This document shows, piece by piece, positions 1 through 6,130 of a DNA stretch of 7,243 bases; the first letter of the stretch is position 1, and each line of letters starts with the position of its first letter. The position numbers were made by a program, and so were the translations under genes. The stretch spans positions 1 through 7,243 of the forward strand of contig JAKBCP010000036.1 in assembly GCA_021807645.1 (NCBI GenBank), read 5' to 3'. Under the pieces are notes generated by a model. That model worked only from the letters and a program-made list of their open reading frames with translations, was not told the DNA's origin and made no database searches. This DNA is from a bacterium. GTDB taxonomy: Bacteria; Vulcanimicrobiota; Vulcanimicrobiia; Vulcanimicrobiales; Vulcanimicrobiaceae.

Positions 1-154
1 CTCCAGGCAACACGAACGCATCGTAATAGACGAGGCTTGCTGCCTCGCTCCAATGGACGATCCGTGCATCGGCTCCGCAATCGACGAGCAGATCGCGCGT
101 CTCTTCTTCGGAGTTCGTTCCCGGAAAGACGAGAACGGCGACCCGCGCCTTCAT
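1..154 (-). CDS. purQ: Phosphoribosylformylglycinamidine synthase, glutaminase subunit PurQ (N-terminal fragment, cut by window edge)
   Basis: This is the first 51 codons of the class I glutamine amidotransferase subunit of FGAM synthase, which releases ammonia from glutamine and passes it to PurL for the fourth step of purine synthesis. I translated it by hand; it was not in the list of long frames. The start reads MKARVAVLVFPGTNSEEE, and the fragment ends YYDAFVLPG. This matches the opening beta strand, the PG(S/T)N turn and the YDxxxxPGG strand of PurQ. Many PurQ proteins have NCD after the PG turn; here it is NSEE, a variation and not a defect. The nucleophile cysteine and His/Glu lie outside the window. 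The ATG overlaps the purL stop in an ATGA junction, and a good GAGGAG ribosome site sits 8 nt upstream. Identification is firm from sequence plus position after purL. Confidence 0.93.
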   Translation of the reverse strand, partial: MKARVAVLVFPGTNSEEETRDLLVDCGADARIVHWSEAASLVYYDAFVLPG

Positions 155-2457
155 GGAAAGAGCTCCTCGAGCGGTCGCGCCCAACTGCGGTGTAAATCGG
201 CGATCTCCCATGCCGAATCGTCGAACGCCAGCAGCGGCTGCGCAATGGTCGACCCGAGCTCGCGCACGCTCTCGAGCGCCCCCGCGAGTTCCTCGAAGCG
301 TTCGACATCGCGTTGCGCGACTTCGACGACGATGCCGCCCCACTCGCCGAAGACCGATTCGTAGAGCCCAGCGCCCGACCATCCGGCGACGCCGTCAAGT
401 TCCACGCCGATCGGCGCACGGCGCGCCGCCAAACAGCCGAAACTCATCTCGGCGAGCGTCACGAGGAGCCCGCCATCGGAGATGTCGTGCGCGCTTCGCA
501 GCAAACCTTCGCTTGCAGCAGCGAGGAGGAAGCGGTGCTCGGCGACGATACGCTCGATATCGATCTCCGGAACCGCCTCGTCGCCAAGAGCAAGGATCGA
601 CGCGAGCACGCTTCCGCCGAGCGCGCGCTGCGTCTCACCGACCAGATAGAGATGCGAACCAACTTCCTTCAACGGCAGAGTGACGCATTGCGAAAGATCC
701 GTAAGTCGACCGAGACAAGCGACGATCGGCGATGCCGGAATTGCATGTCCGCTCGGGGCTGCGTTGTACAGGCTCACGTTGCCCGATACGAAGGCGAGTC
801 CGAAACCGCGCGCCGCACGCGCCAGGCCATCGACTCCGGCGACGAGCTCGCCGTACTGCCGTGCGTCGCGCGGGCTCCCGTAATTCAAACAATCGGTTAA
901 GCCGATCGGTTCGGCGCCGACGGCAACGACGTTGCGCACCGATTCATAGACGGCGTGCTCGGCCGCACGTTGCGGATCGAGACGGCCGATGCGTGGATTT
1001 CCGTCGACGCTGAGCGCAAATGCGAGACGCGAGCCCCGAATCGGCGCCAGTACGCCGGCATCGGCCTCGCCGCGCGGAATAACCGTGCGCCCGCGTACGA
1101 CGGCATCATAATGGCGATAGAGCGGCGCACGCGAGCAGACATCGCGATGGGCGAGAATTTCGTGAAAGAGATCGTCGAGCGAGCGTTCGCAAAGAAGATC
1201 GTGCTCTCGATGCATGGTCGGCGGTATCGGCGCCTCGACGGGCAATGTATCGCGCACCGATCCGGTAAGAAAATCGATCGGTACGTCCATAACGAGCTCT
1301 CCGCGGTGGCGGAGCTGGTAGCGTTGTGCCGCAGTAGCGCGACCGATCCGCACCGCACGCGCATTTTGGGCGACTTGCGGCAGCGAGAATTCCTCGTTAT
1401 AGATACGCTCGACCTCGTCAACGATCTCCTCGGGAAGCGCCCAGAGCAGTCGTTCTTGCGTCTCGCCGACGGCGATGACCTCGGGAAGCAAATGATCGAC
1501 CGCGACGTTGACGGTGTCGAGATCGACTTCCGCTCCGAAACCGCCGGCGCTGCAGAGCTCCGCCGAGCAACCCATGATTCCGCCGGCGCCGAGATCTTTA
1601 AACCCGACCTCAATGCCGCGTTCGCGGAGGAGCGAAAAGACGCGATAACTCGCCCGCATGATGACGTTTTTGAGAAAGGGGTCGGGAACCTGAACGGCTC
1701 CTTTGTTGCTCTGCGATTCCTTCGCATCCAGAGCAACCGACGAAAACGAGGCACCTCCGAATCCACTGGCGTCGGTCGCCTTCCCGACGAGCAGGAGCAC
1801 GAAATTCTCGCCGTTGCGAGGAACGCGCGAGTGGATGATCTCCGATTCTTTGACTAAGCCGAGAGCGACGACATTTACGAGTACGTTGTCGTCGAATTCG
1901 CCATCGAAGTAGCAGTCACCGCCGAGATTCGGCACGCCGATTGCATTTCCGTATGCCGCCACGCCGTCAACGACGCCGCGTGCTACCGCTCGTTGGTGCG
2001 CGTTCGCGGCGTCGACGCTACCGAAACGGAGCGGGTCGGCGACCGCGACCACCTCGGCACCCATGCAGAGCACGTCGCGCACGATTCCGCCGATCCCGGT
2101 CGCGGCACCTTCGAACGGCACCACCTGCGAGGGGTGGTTATGCGATTCGTGCGCGATGACGATGCCGTAGCGTTCTCCCTCGTGCTCGCCGAGATGGAGA
2201 ATTCCGGCATCCTCGGCAGGCCCCAAAACGACATCGGAACCCGTGGTGGGAAGGCGTCCCAGGAGCGCTCGGCTCGATTTATAGGAGCAATGCTCGCTCC
2301 ATTGCGCATCGAAGGCATAGAGCTCGACGAGGCTCGGCGCGCGTCCGAGCTGCTGCGTGATACTCCGCAGTTCGTCGACGCGTAACGCCAAACCCAACGC
2401 ATCGGCGCGCGCGCGCAATGCTTCATCGTCGAGCTCGGCGACGGCTAGATCACGCAA
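151..2457 (-). CDS. purL: Phosphoribosylformylglycinamidine synthase, synthetase subunit PurL (small type)
   Basis: PurL converts FGAR, ATP and ammonia to FGAM in the cytoplasm, with PurQ as glutaminase and normally PurS as bridging subunit. With a TTG start at 2457 it has 768 residues, the small-PurL size class (Bacillus PurL is about 740) and far below the ~1300-residue single-chain form. Visible motifs: WSEHCSYK at 53-60 with the expected catalytic His56, HESHNHPS at 103-110, PFEGAATGIGG at 114-124, KDLGAGGIMG at 287-296, and in the second AIRS-like half LTDCLNYGSP at 520-529 and SGNVSLYN at 558-565. The TTG start gives an 8-bp overlap with purC and has a GGGGG purine run 6 nt upstream. 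An in-frame ATG at 2523 would add 22 residues, but it lies deeper in purC with no visible ribosome site. The stop overlaps the purQ start (ATGA). No purS precedes it. Function is certain; the exact start is less so. Confidence 0.97.
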   Translation of the reverse strand: MRDLAVAELDDEALRARADALGLALRVDELRSITQQLGRAPSLVELYAFDAQWSEHCSYKSSRALLGRLPTTGSDVVLGPAEDAGILHLGEHEGERYGIVIAHESHNHPSQVVPFEGAATGIGGIVRDVLCMGAEVVAVADPLRFGSVDAANAHQRAVARGVVDGVAAYGNAIGVPNLGGDCYFDGEFDDNVLVNVVALGLVKESEIIHSRVPRNGENFVLLLVGKATDASGFGGASFSSVALDAKESQSNKGAVQVPDPFLKNVIMRASYRVFSLLRERGIEVGFKDLGAGGIMGCSAELCSAGGFGAEVDLDTVNVAVDHLLPEVIAVGETQERLLWALPEEIVDEVERIYNEEFSLPQVAQNARAVRIGRATAAQRYQLRHRGELVMDVPIDFLTGSVRDTLPVEAPIPPTMHREHDLLCERSLDDLFHEILAHRDVCSRAPLYRHYDAVVRGRTVIPRGEADAGVLAPIRGSRLAFALSVDGNPRIGRLDPQRAAEHAVYESVRNVVAVGAEPIGLTDCLNYGSPRDARQYGELVAGVDGLARAARGFGLAFVSGNVSLYNAAPSGHAIPASPIVACLGRLTDLSQCVTLPLKEVGSHLYLVGETQRALGGSVLASILALGDEAVPEIDIERIVAEHRFLLAAASEGLLRSAHDISDGGLLVTLAEMSFGCLAARRAPIGVELDGVAGWSGAGLYESVFGEWGGIVVEVAQRDVERFEELAGALESVRELGSTIAQPLLAFDDSAWEIADLHRSWARPLEELFP
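163..168 (-). promoter_or_regulatory. Ribosome binding site of purQ
   Basis: On the minus strand this reads GAGGAG, 8 nt before the purQ ATG at 154. It lies inside the end of purL and supports the ATGA-overlap start. Confidence 0.7.
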
Positions 2458-2869
2458 TGACGGCCCCCGGCGGAAGTTGCTGTTGGAGCAAAGCGTCGAC
2501 GCGCAACATCTCAGAGCGTGCATTCGATTGCGCGAGCATCACCCGTCCGAACATCGCCGAATCGTCGATCGCGAGCAATTTCGCACACGCCAGCGCGATG
2601 CGGTGCGGCTCGTCGTTCCCGTCGATGACCGGCGAGCTGGCGCTGCCGTCGAGCGTCGTTCGAAGGGTACGGTCGCCGATTGCTACGAAAATCGGCCGCG
2701 CGAAACTCGCCTCGATCTGCGCGACGATCTGCAGCACGTAGCCGGGTGTGACGGTGACGCTTGCGAGATGGCGCGCCGTCGGGATGCCGAACGCGTGCAG
2801 CGCCGTAGCAACTTCGTTCGCTCGTTCGACGATCGCTTCTTCATCGACGAAGATCGCCGCGACTCCGGG
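2450..2869 (-). other. Degenerate AIR carboxylase (PurE)-like domain at the C-terminus of PurC
   Basis: This region encodes PurC residues ~258-396. Two stretches recall PurE. The first is a segment with FGIP (284-287) followed by a strand and TPGYVLQI (298-305), aligning with the FGIP...SAH(R/K)xPD region. The second is PIFVAIGDRTL (316-326) followed by SSPVI (335-339), aligning with the VFVAVAGRSNGLG...YPVI strand of animal PurE. The tail IALACAKLLAIDD (348-360) resembles the final AAxxLAL helix. The catalytic elements are replaced: the GSxSD loop reads VDEEA, SAHR/KxP reads ASVTVTP with no histidine, and the G(A/R)xxxLPG-type loop is unrecognisable. The roughly 40 residues between the PVI strand and the final helix (the VQMPGGVPVATV region in class I PurE) are absent. 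I infer a catalytically dead, possibly structural domain. Homology was judged by eye only. Confidence 0.62.
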
Positions 2870-3640
2870 CCGCATCGCCGGGAAGCTGCCGACGAAATCC
2901 GCGACCTGTTCGTAAGCCGCCTTTACGCGGGCGAGGCCGGCTTCATCGACCGGGTCGAGATTCCGGTAGATCTGCTTGTCGAGCATTTGGTCTTCGTGTC
3001 CGTGCCGCCAAATGCGCCACGAATCGTTATCGATCACATCGGCGATGACCAGTTGCCCCTGATTCTCCCCTCCGATCAAGCGACCGAATTCGATCTTGAG
3101 ATCGACGAGGAGGACGTCGCGATGTCGCCATGCATGGGCGAGAATTTCGAACGTAAGCCGAGCGATCTCGCTCATCGAGCCGATCTCGTTCGGCGAAGCG
3201 ATACCGCGGGCAGCGATCTCTTCCGGAGCGATCAGCGGATCGTGGTTTGCATCGTCCTTAAAAAAGAACTCGGTGACCCGGGGCACCAAGACCGATCCGC
3301 GTTGGAGACCCGTATGCCGACGCGCGAACGAACCCGCGGCAACCCCGCGAACGACGACTTCGAGCGGAATCATCGAGCAACGCCGTACCAACATCTCGTT
3401 GTCGTCGTCATCCTCGCCGCCGTTGAGAAAATGCGTCGGAAGACCGCAGAGATTGAGTAACCTGAAAACACGCGAGGTCGTCTGAGCGGCGAGGCGCCCT
3501 TTCCCGGGAATCTCATCGCGTCGCGCGCCGTCTCCCGCGGTGATCGCATCGCCCTGCGCGACGACCAGCTGATCGGGAGAGCTCGGTACTTCGTAGAGAA
3601 TTTTCGTCTTACCGCGGGCGATCTCGATGCCTTTATCCAC
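2450..3640 (-). CDS. purC: SAICAR synthetase PurC fused to a degenerate PurE-like C-terminal domain (PAICS-like)
   Basis: SAICAR synthetase joins CAIR and aspartate using ATP in the eighth step of purine synthesis. The protein has 396 residues, against about 235-300 for ordinary PurC. Residues 5-250 form the synthetase: ARGKTKILYEV at 8-18 (nucleotide loop), GDAITAGDGA at 30-39, IPLEVVVRGVAAGSF at 91-105, FFFKDDANHDP at 125-135, VDLKIEFG at 179-186, and ADVIDNDSWRIW at 200-211, followed by DKQIYRNL. From memory these resemble the synthetase half of animal PAICS (FFKDDANNDP, VIDNDSWRLW, DKQSYRDL). Residues ~258-386 are a PurE-like remnant, described separately. I chose the GTG start at 3640 because it has a GGAGG site 6 nt upstream and begins right at the family N-terminus; the longer frame to 3739 only adds purB antiframe sequence. 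It overlaps purB by 8 bp and purL by 8 bp. The synthetase call is secure. Confidence 0.96.
   Translation of the reverse strand: MDKGIEIARGKTKILYEVPSSPDQLVVAQGDAITAGDGARRDEIPGKGRLAAQTTSRVFRLLNLCGLPTHFLNGGEDDDDNEMLVRRCSMIPLEVVVRGVAAGSFARRHTGLQRGSVLVPRVTEFFFKDDANHDPLIAPEEIAARGIASPNEIGSMSEIARLTFEILAHAWRHRDVLLVDLKIEFGRLIGGENQGQLVIADVIDNDSWRIWRHGHEDQMLDKQIYRNLDPVDEAGLARVKAAYEQVADFVGSFPAMRPGVAAIFVDEEAIVERANEVATALHAFGIPTARHLASVTVTPGYVLQIVAQIEASFARPIFVAIGDRTLRTTLDGSASSPVIDGNDEPHRIALACAKLLAIDDSAMFGRVMLAQSNARSEMLRVDALLQQQLPPGAVIA
2464..2468 (-). promoter_or_regulatory. Weak G-rich ribosome site for purL
   Basis: GGGGG on the minus strand, 6 nt before the TTG at 2457, inside the last codons of purC. It can pair with CCUCC of 16S rRNA using one G-U pair. 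It is not canonical, but it is better than anything before the alternative ATG at 2523. Confidence 0.35.
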
Positions 3641-5072
3641 GTTCTTCCTCCGACGGATTATGGGCGACGATGCGTTGTTGCGGGAACACCGGTAGGGCCT
3701 CGATCTGCTCGGCGACCATGCGCGCGCGACGAGCCGCAAGGCCGACGTGACCCGTCGGATCGAGCGAGCGCCGAATCTCGGCTGGATCGATCAACTTCGT
3801 AAGCGAGCCATCGCCCGCAAGCAGCGTCGCGAGCGGATTATCTTCTCCTCGCGCGAGCGCATCCCACGCCTCCATCGCTCGCCCGCGCAACGTTTCGTGC
3901 AACTCCTGGCGGTCGCCGCCGGCGCGCGCCGCCTCCATCATCACCCGTTCGGTGCCGGCGAACGGCCCGTAGGTGCGCACGTTCTGCGCGATACGCCGCT
4001 CGTCGATGCGTAAGCCGCGCACGACGCGTAATGCTAACGATAAAATCTCATCGACGCAGAGTAACGCTTCGGGAATCGTCGTGCGCCGGTTCGCGCTGTC
4101 GTCGAGCGTGCGTTCCAGGTAATTGGTTGCCGCATTTTGCCAGGCGACATCGGCATACGCAGGCAGAAGGCGCGCCAGCGAATCGATCCGTTCGCAGAGA
4201 ATCGGATTGCGTTTGAAAGGCATCGCACTGCTGCCGACTTGAGCGCTTCCGAAGGGTTCGGCGAGTTCGCCGAAGGGCGGGGCACTGAGGATGCGGATAT
4301 CGGCTGCGAACTTCGAGAGCGAGGTGCCGATGCCGGCGAGCGCGCTCAGCAACAGATAGTCGAGCTTTCGCGTGTAGGTCTGCGTGCTCGCAGCGCGTGC
4401 CTCGAGGCCGAAGTGCTCGAGCACTTCGCGCTCGAGATCGATCGACGCGCCCGCTCCGCCGAGCAACTGCTCGTAGGAAGCCGAGGTGCCGACCGCACCG
4501 CGCAGCCCCTTGGTCGTCATCTGCGCAAAGACATGACGCAGGTTCGCATCGTCGATGAGGAGATCTTGAGCGTAGATCGCAAAGCGATATCCTAACGTCG
4601 TCGGCTCCGCCGGTTGCAGATGCGTGAACGCCATGCAAAGGCGATCCGCCTGCGAGGTGATGCGCTCGGCGAAGGCGGCGAGCACTTCGCGAAGGCGTTC
4701 GCCGATCGTCGAGAGCGCGCGCCGGATACGATAGGTCTCGACGGTATCTTCGATATCCATCGAGGTTGCGCCGAGGTGCAGTTTCCCACCGCCGATCCGC
4801 GCCTGCGAGGCATAGACGCGAATCTCGGCCATGAGGTCGTGGTGAATCGAGCGTTCGATCTCCAGCGCCGCCTCGATATCGATCTCGTCGGCATGGGCGC
4901 GCAAATCGGCGAGTTCGGCCTCGTTGACCAGGCCATGCTTGGCTTCGGCCTGCGCTAAGGCGATCCAAACCTCGCGCCAGAGCCGCCGCCGCGTCCGCTC
5001 CGAGAAGAGCGAGCGCACGTCCTTGCGACCGTACCTCCAAGAGAACGGCGAAGCATAACTGGAGTGATCCAT
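3633..5072 (-). CDS. purB: Adenylosuccinate lyase PurB (animal ADSL-like)
   Basis: PurB cleaves fumarate from SAICAR to give AICAR (the step after PurC) and from adenylosuccinate to give AMP. It has 479 residues from the ATG at 5072. Fumarase/aspartase superfamily motifs: HLGATSMD at 99-106, FTHLQPAEPTT at 149-159 (catalytic His151), TQTYTRK at 230-236, and the signature GSSAMPFKRNP at 280-290, whose flexible loop carries the catalytic serine. ERTLDDSANRR at 320-330 and the N-terminal SPFSWRYG match the human ADSL branch (484 aa) as I remember it, rather than the Bacillus-type lyases. I chose ATG 5072 because the family homology begins there. An in-frame TTG at 5153, overlapping the holA stop as TTGA, would add 27 Arg/Pro/Gly-rich residues with no family counterpart. 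The ribosome site before the ATG is weak. The stop overlaps purC by 8 bp. Confidence 0.96.
   Translation of the reverse strand: MDHSSYASPFSWRYGRKDVRSLFSERTRRRLWREVWIALAQAEAKHGLVNEAELADLRAHADEIDIEAALEIERSIHHDLMAEIRVYASQARIGGGKLHLGATSMDIEDTVETYRIRRALSTIGERLREVLAAFAERITSQADRLCMAFTHLQPAEPTTLGYRFAIYAQDLLIDDANLRHVFAQMTTKGLRGAVGTSASYEQLLGGAGASIDLEREVLEHFGLEARAASTQTYTRKLDYLLLSALAGIGTSLSKFAADIRILSAPPFGELAEPFGSAQVGSSAMPFKRNPILCERIDSLARLLPAYADVAWQNAATNYLERTLDDSANRRTTIPEALLCVDEILSLALRVVRGLRIDERRIAQNVRTYGPFAGTERVMMEAARAGGDRQELHETLRGRAMEAWDALARGEDNPLATLLAGDGSLTKLIDPAEIRRSLDPTGHVGLAARRARMVAEQIEALPVFPQQRIVAHNPSEEERG
3647..3651 (-). promoter_or_regulatory. Ribosome binding site of purC
   Basis: Reads GGAGG (within CGGAGGAAG) on the minus strand, 6 nt before the GTG at 3640. 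It decides in favour of this GTG start and lies within the last codons of purB (SEEERG). Confidence 0.8.
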
Positions 5073-5149
5073 GGGTGCTCGCCGCTGTTCGCTCCGCGCG
5101 TTGCCGCGGCCTCGTTTGCGGGGGGAGTTTTCAGGGCTCGCGCCGCCCC
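5073..5149. other. Only intergenic gap in the window (holA-purB)
   Basis: This 77-bp stretch is the one break in an otherwise overlapping gene chain. On the minus strand it has CCCCCC, an AAAAC patch, then a GC-rich stretch with a short hairpin. I see no -10/-35 pair of good quality and no hairpin with a T-run that would make a Rho-independent terminator. It could be an untranslated linker, a weak promoter region, or a copy of a dispersed repeat. Confidence 0.5.
5094..5109. repeat. Short inverted repeat (possible mRNA hairpin) upstream of purB
   Basis: CCGCG and CGCGG form a 5-bp perfect GC stem around a 6-nt loop, 21 nt before the purB ATG. It has no following T-run, so it is not a typical terminator. 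It might be part of a dispersed palindromic element or simply chance in GC-rich DNA. Confidence 0.3.
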
Positions 5150-6130
5150 TCAACGCAGGACGAGTTCGAGGCTGGTCCGCTCGACGAGGAGGCGGAGATC
5201 CTCCGGGTCGCTACCGGCCCGCCCGGTCACGATGCTTTCGATCCCGCGCAGGGCCCGCTCGTAGCCGGCTCGTGCCCGACCCTCACCGATCCGCCGAGCG
5301 ATCGGCCGGAGCGCCCGCTCGCGCCAGGCCATCCGAGCGGGCAGCGCGCCGCCGGGGCGTGCCATCTCCCAGAGCATCGCATATTCGTTCGCGAGCGCCG
5401 AGAGCAGCGGCATCGCGGCGTTGCGCGGTTCGCGTTCGAAGCAATCGCCGAGAATCGAGAAGGCTTCGGCGACTCGTCCTTCGACTAGCGCCCCGGCGAA
5501 ACGATAGGGCTTCGGGTCGTCGACGGCGAGGCTCTCCTGCTCGAGATCGTCGAGCGCGATCTTTCGCCCAAGGAGCGAGAGTTTCGAAAGATCGTTGCGA
5601 ATGCTCGCGAGATCGCTCTCCGAACGCGAGAGATGCGCGAGCACCTGCCGGTCGGCCTCCGCCCCGGCGGCGGCGAGTTCGTCGGCAACGAATCGCGCAC
5701 GAATCTCCTCGTTGACCGTGCAATCGATCCGTGATGCACTGCGGCCCAACTGCGAGCCGATCGATGCCGGGCGCACCGAGCGCGGCGCCAAAAGATCGCA
5801 GATCACGAGCAGGTTCTCGCCATCGAGGAAGCGCTGCGCGAGTTCGAGCAACGCGCGCCGCGGTGCAGCCTTTGCGACCTGCACCTCGTTGACGATAACG
5901 ATGCGCCGCGGTGCGAGAAACGGCATCGCCGAGAGCGCTTCTTCGATCTGCGCGCAGTCGTCGACGCTTTCGAGCGTTACGCTGCTGCAGTTGAGCGCGC
6001 GTACGTCCTCGGCAAGCTCGCGCGCGAGCAGGGCGTCGCGCACTCGCTCGGCGAGAAGGCGATCGGTTCCTTCGATGACGACGATCGCTCCGAGTTTCGG
6101 CGTGCCGTCTAAAAAATCGTAAGCCTTCAC
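5150..6130 (-). CDS. holA: DNA polymerase III delta subunit HolA
   Basis: The delta subunit of the clamp loader opens the beta sliding clamp during replication. The protein is 326 residues (E. coli delta 343). Seen: an N-terminal Rossmann-like start with IVVIEGTDRLLAERVRDAL (16-34), where the family has a degenerate P-loop region, as expected for a subunit that does not hydrolyse ATP. Then MPFLAPRRIVIVNEV (69-83), a characteristic strand; ENLLVICD (105-112); the lid helix SDLASIRNDLSKLSLLG (172-188), typical of delta; and a helical collar domain ending DLRLLVERTSLELVLR. I chose the GTG at 6130 because it forms a GTGA overlap with the mtnA stop and starts at the family N-terminus (AYDFLDG). 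An ATG at 6166 would add 12 residues and a 40-bp overlap. Divergent family, but the pattern and length are convincing. Confidence 0.87.
   Translation of the reverse strand: MKAYDFLDGTPKLGAIVVIEGTDRLLAERVRDALLARELAEDVRALNCSSVTLESVDDCAQIEEALSAMPFLAPRRIVIVNEVQVAKAAPRRALLELAQRFLDGENLLVICDLLAPRSVRPASIGSQLGRSASRIDCTVNEEIRARFVADELAAAGAEADRQVLAHLSRSESDLASIRNDLSKLSLLGRKIALDDLEQESLAVDDPKPYRFAGALVEGRVAEAFSILGDCFEREPRNAAMPLLSALANEYAMLWEMARPGGALPARMAWRERALRPIARRIGEGRARAGYERALRGIESIVTGRAGSDPEDLRLLVERTSLELVLR

Noticed and set aside
955..1857. Plus-strand open frame (300 codons) opposite purL
   Set aside because: Shadow of purL on the other strand; no family motif, composition typical of antisense reading in high-GC DNA.
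2450..2869. The C-terminal extension of PurC as a fused PurS
   Set aside because: Considered because purS is missing here, but the ~130-residue length and the FGIP, FVAIGDR and PVI pattern fit PurE much better than the ~80-residue PurS fold.
2357..3460. Long plus-strand open frame (367 codons) opposite purC
   Set aside because: It lies antisense to a clearly identified purC, is rich in Arg/Asp as expected from the complement of GC-rich codons, and shows no domain I recognise.
4048..5040. Minus-strand 330-codon frame inside purB
   Set aside because: Out-of-frame reading of purB with Arg/Ala-rich low-complexity translation.
5120..5149. Rho-independent terminator after holA
   Set aside because: The possible GGGC/GCCC stem is short and is followed by TGAAAACT, not a T-run.
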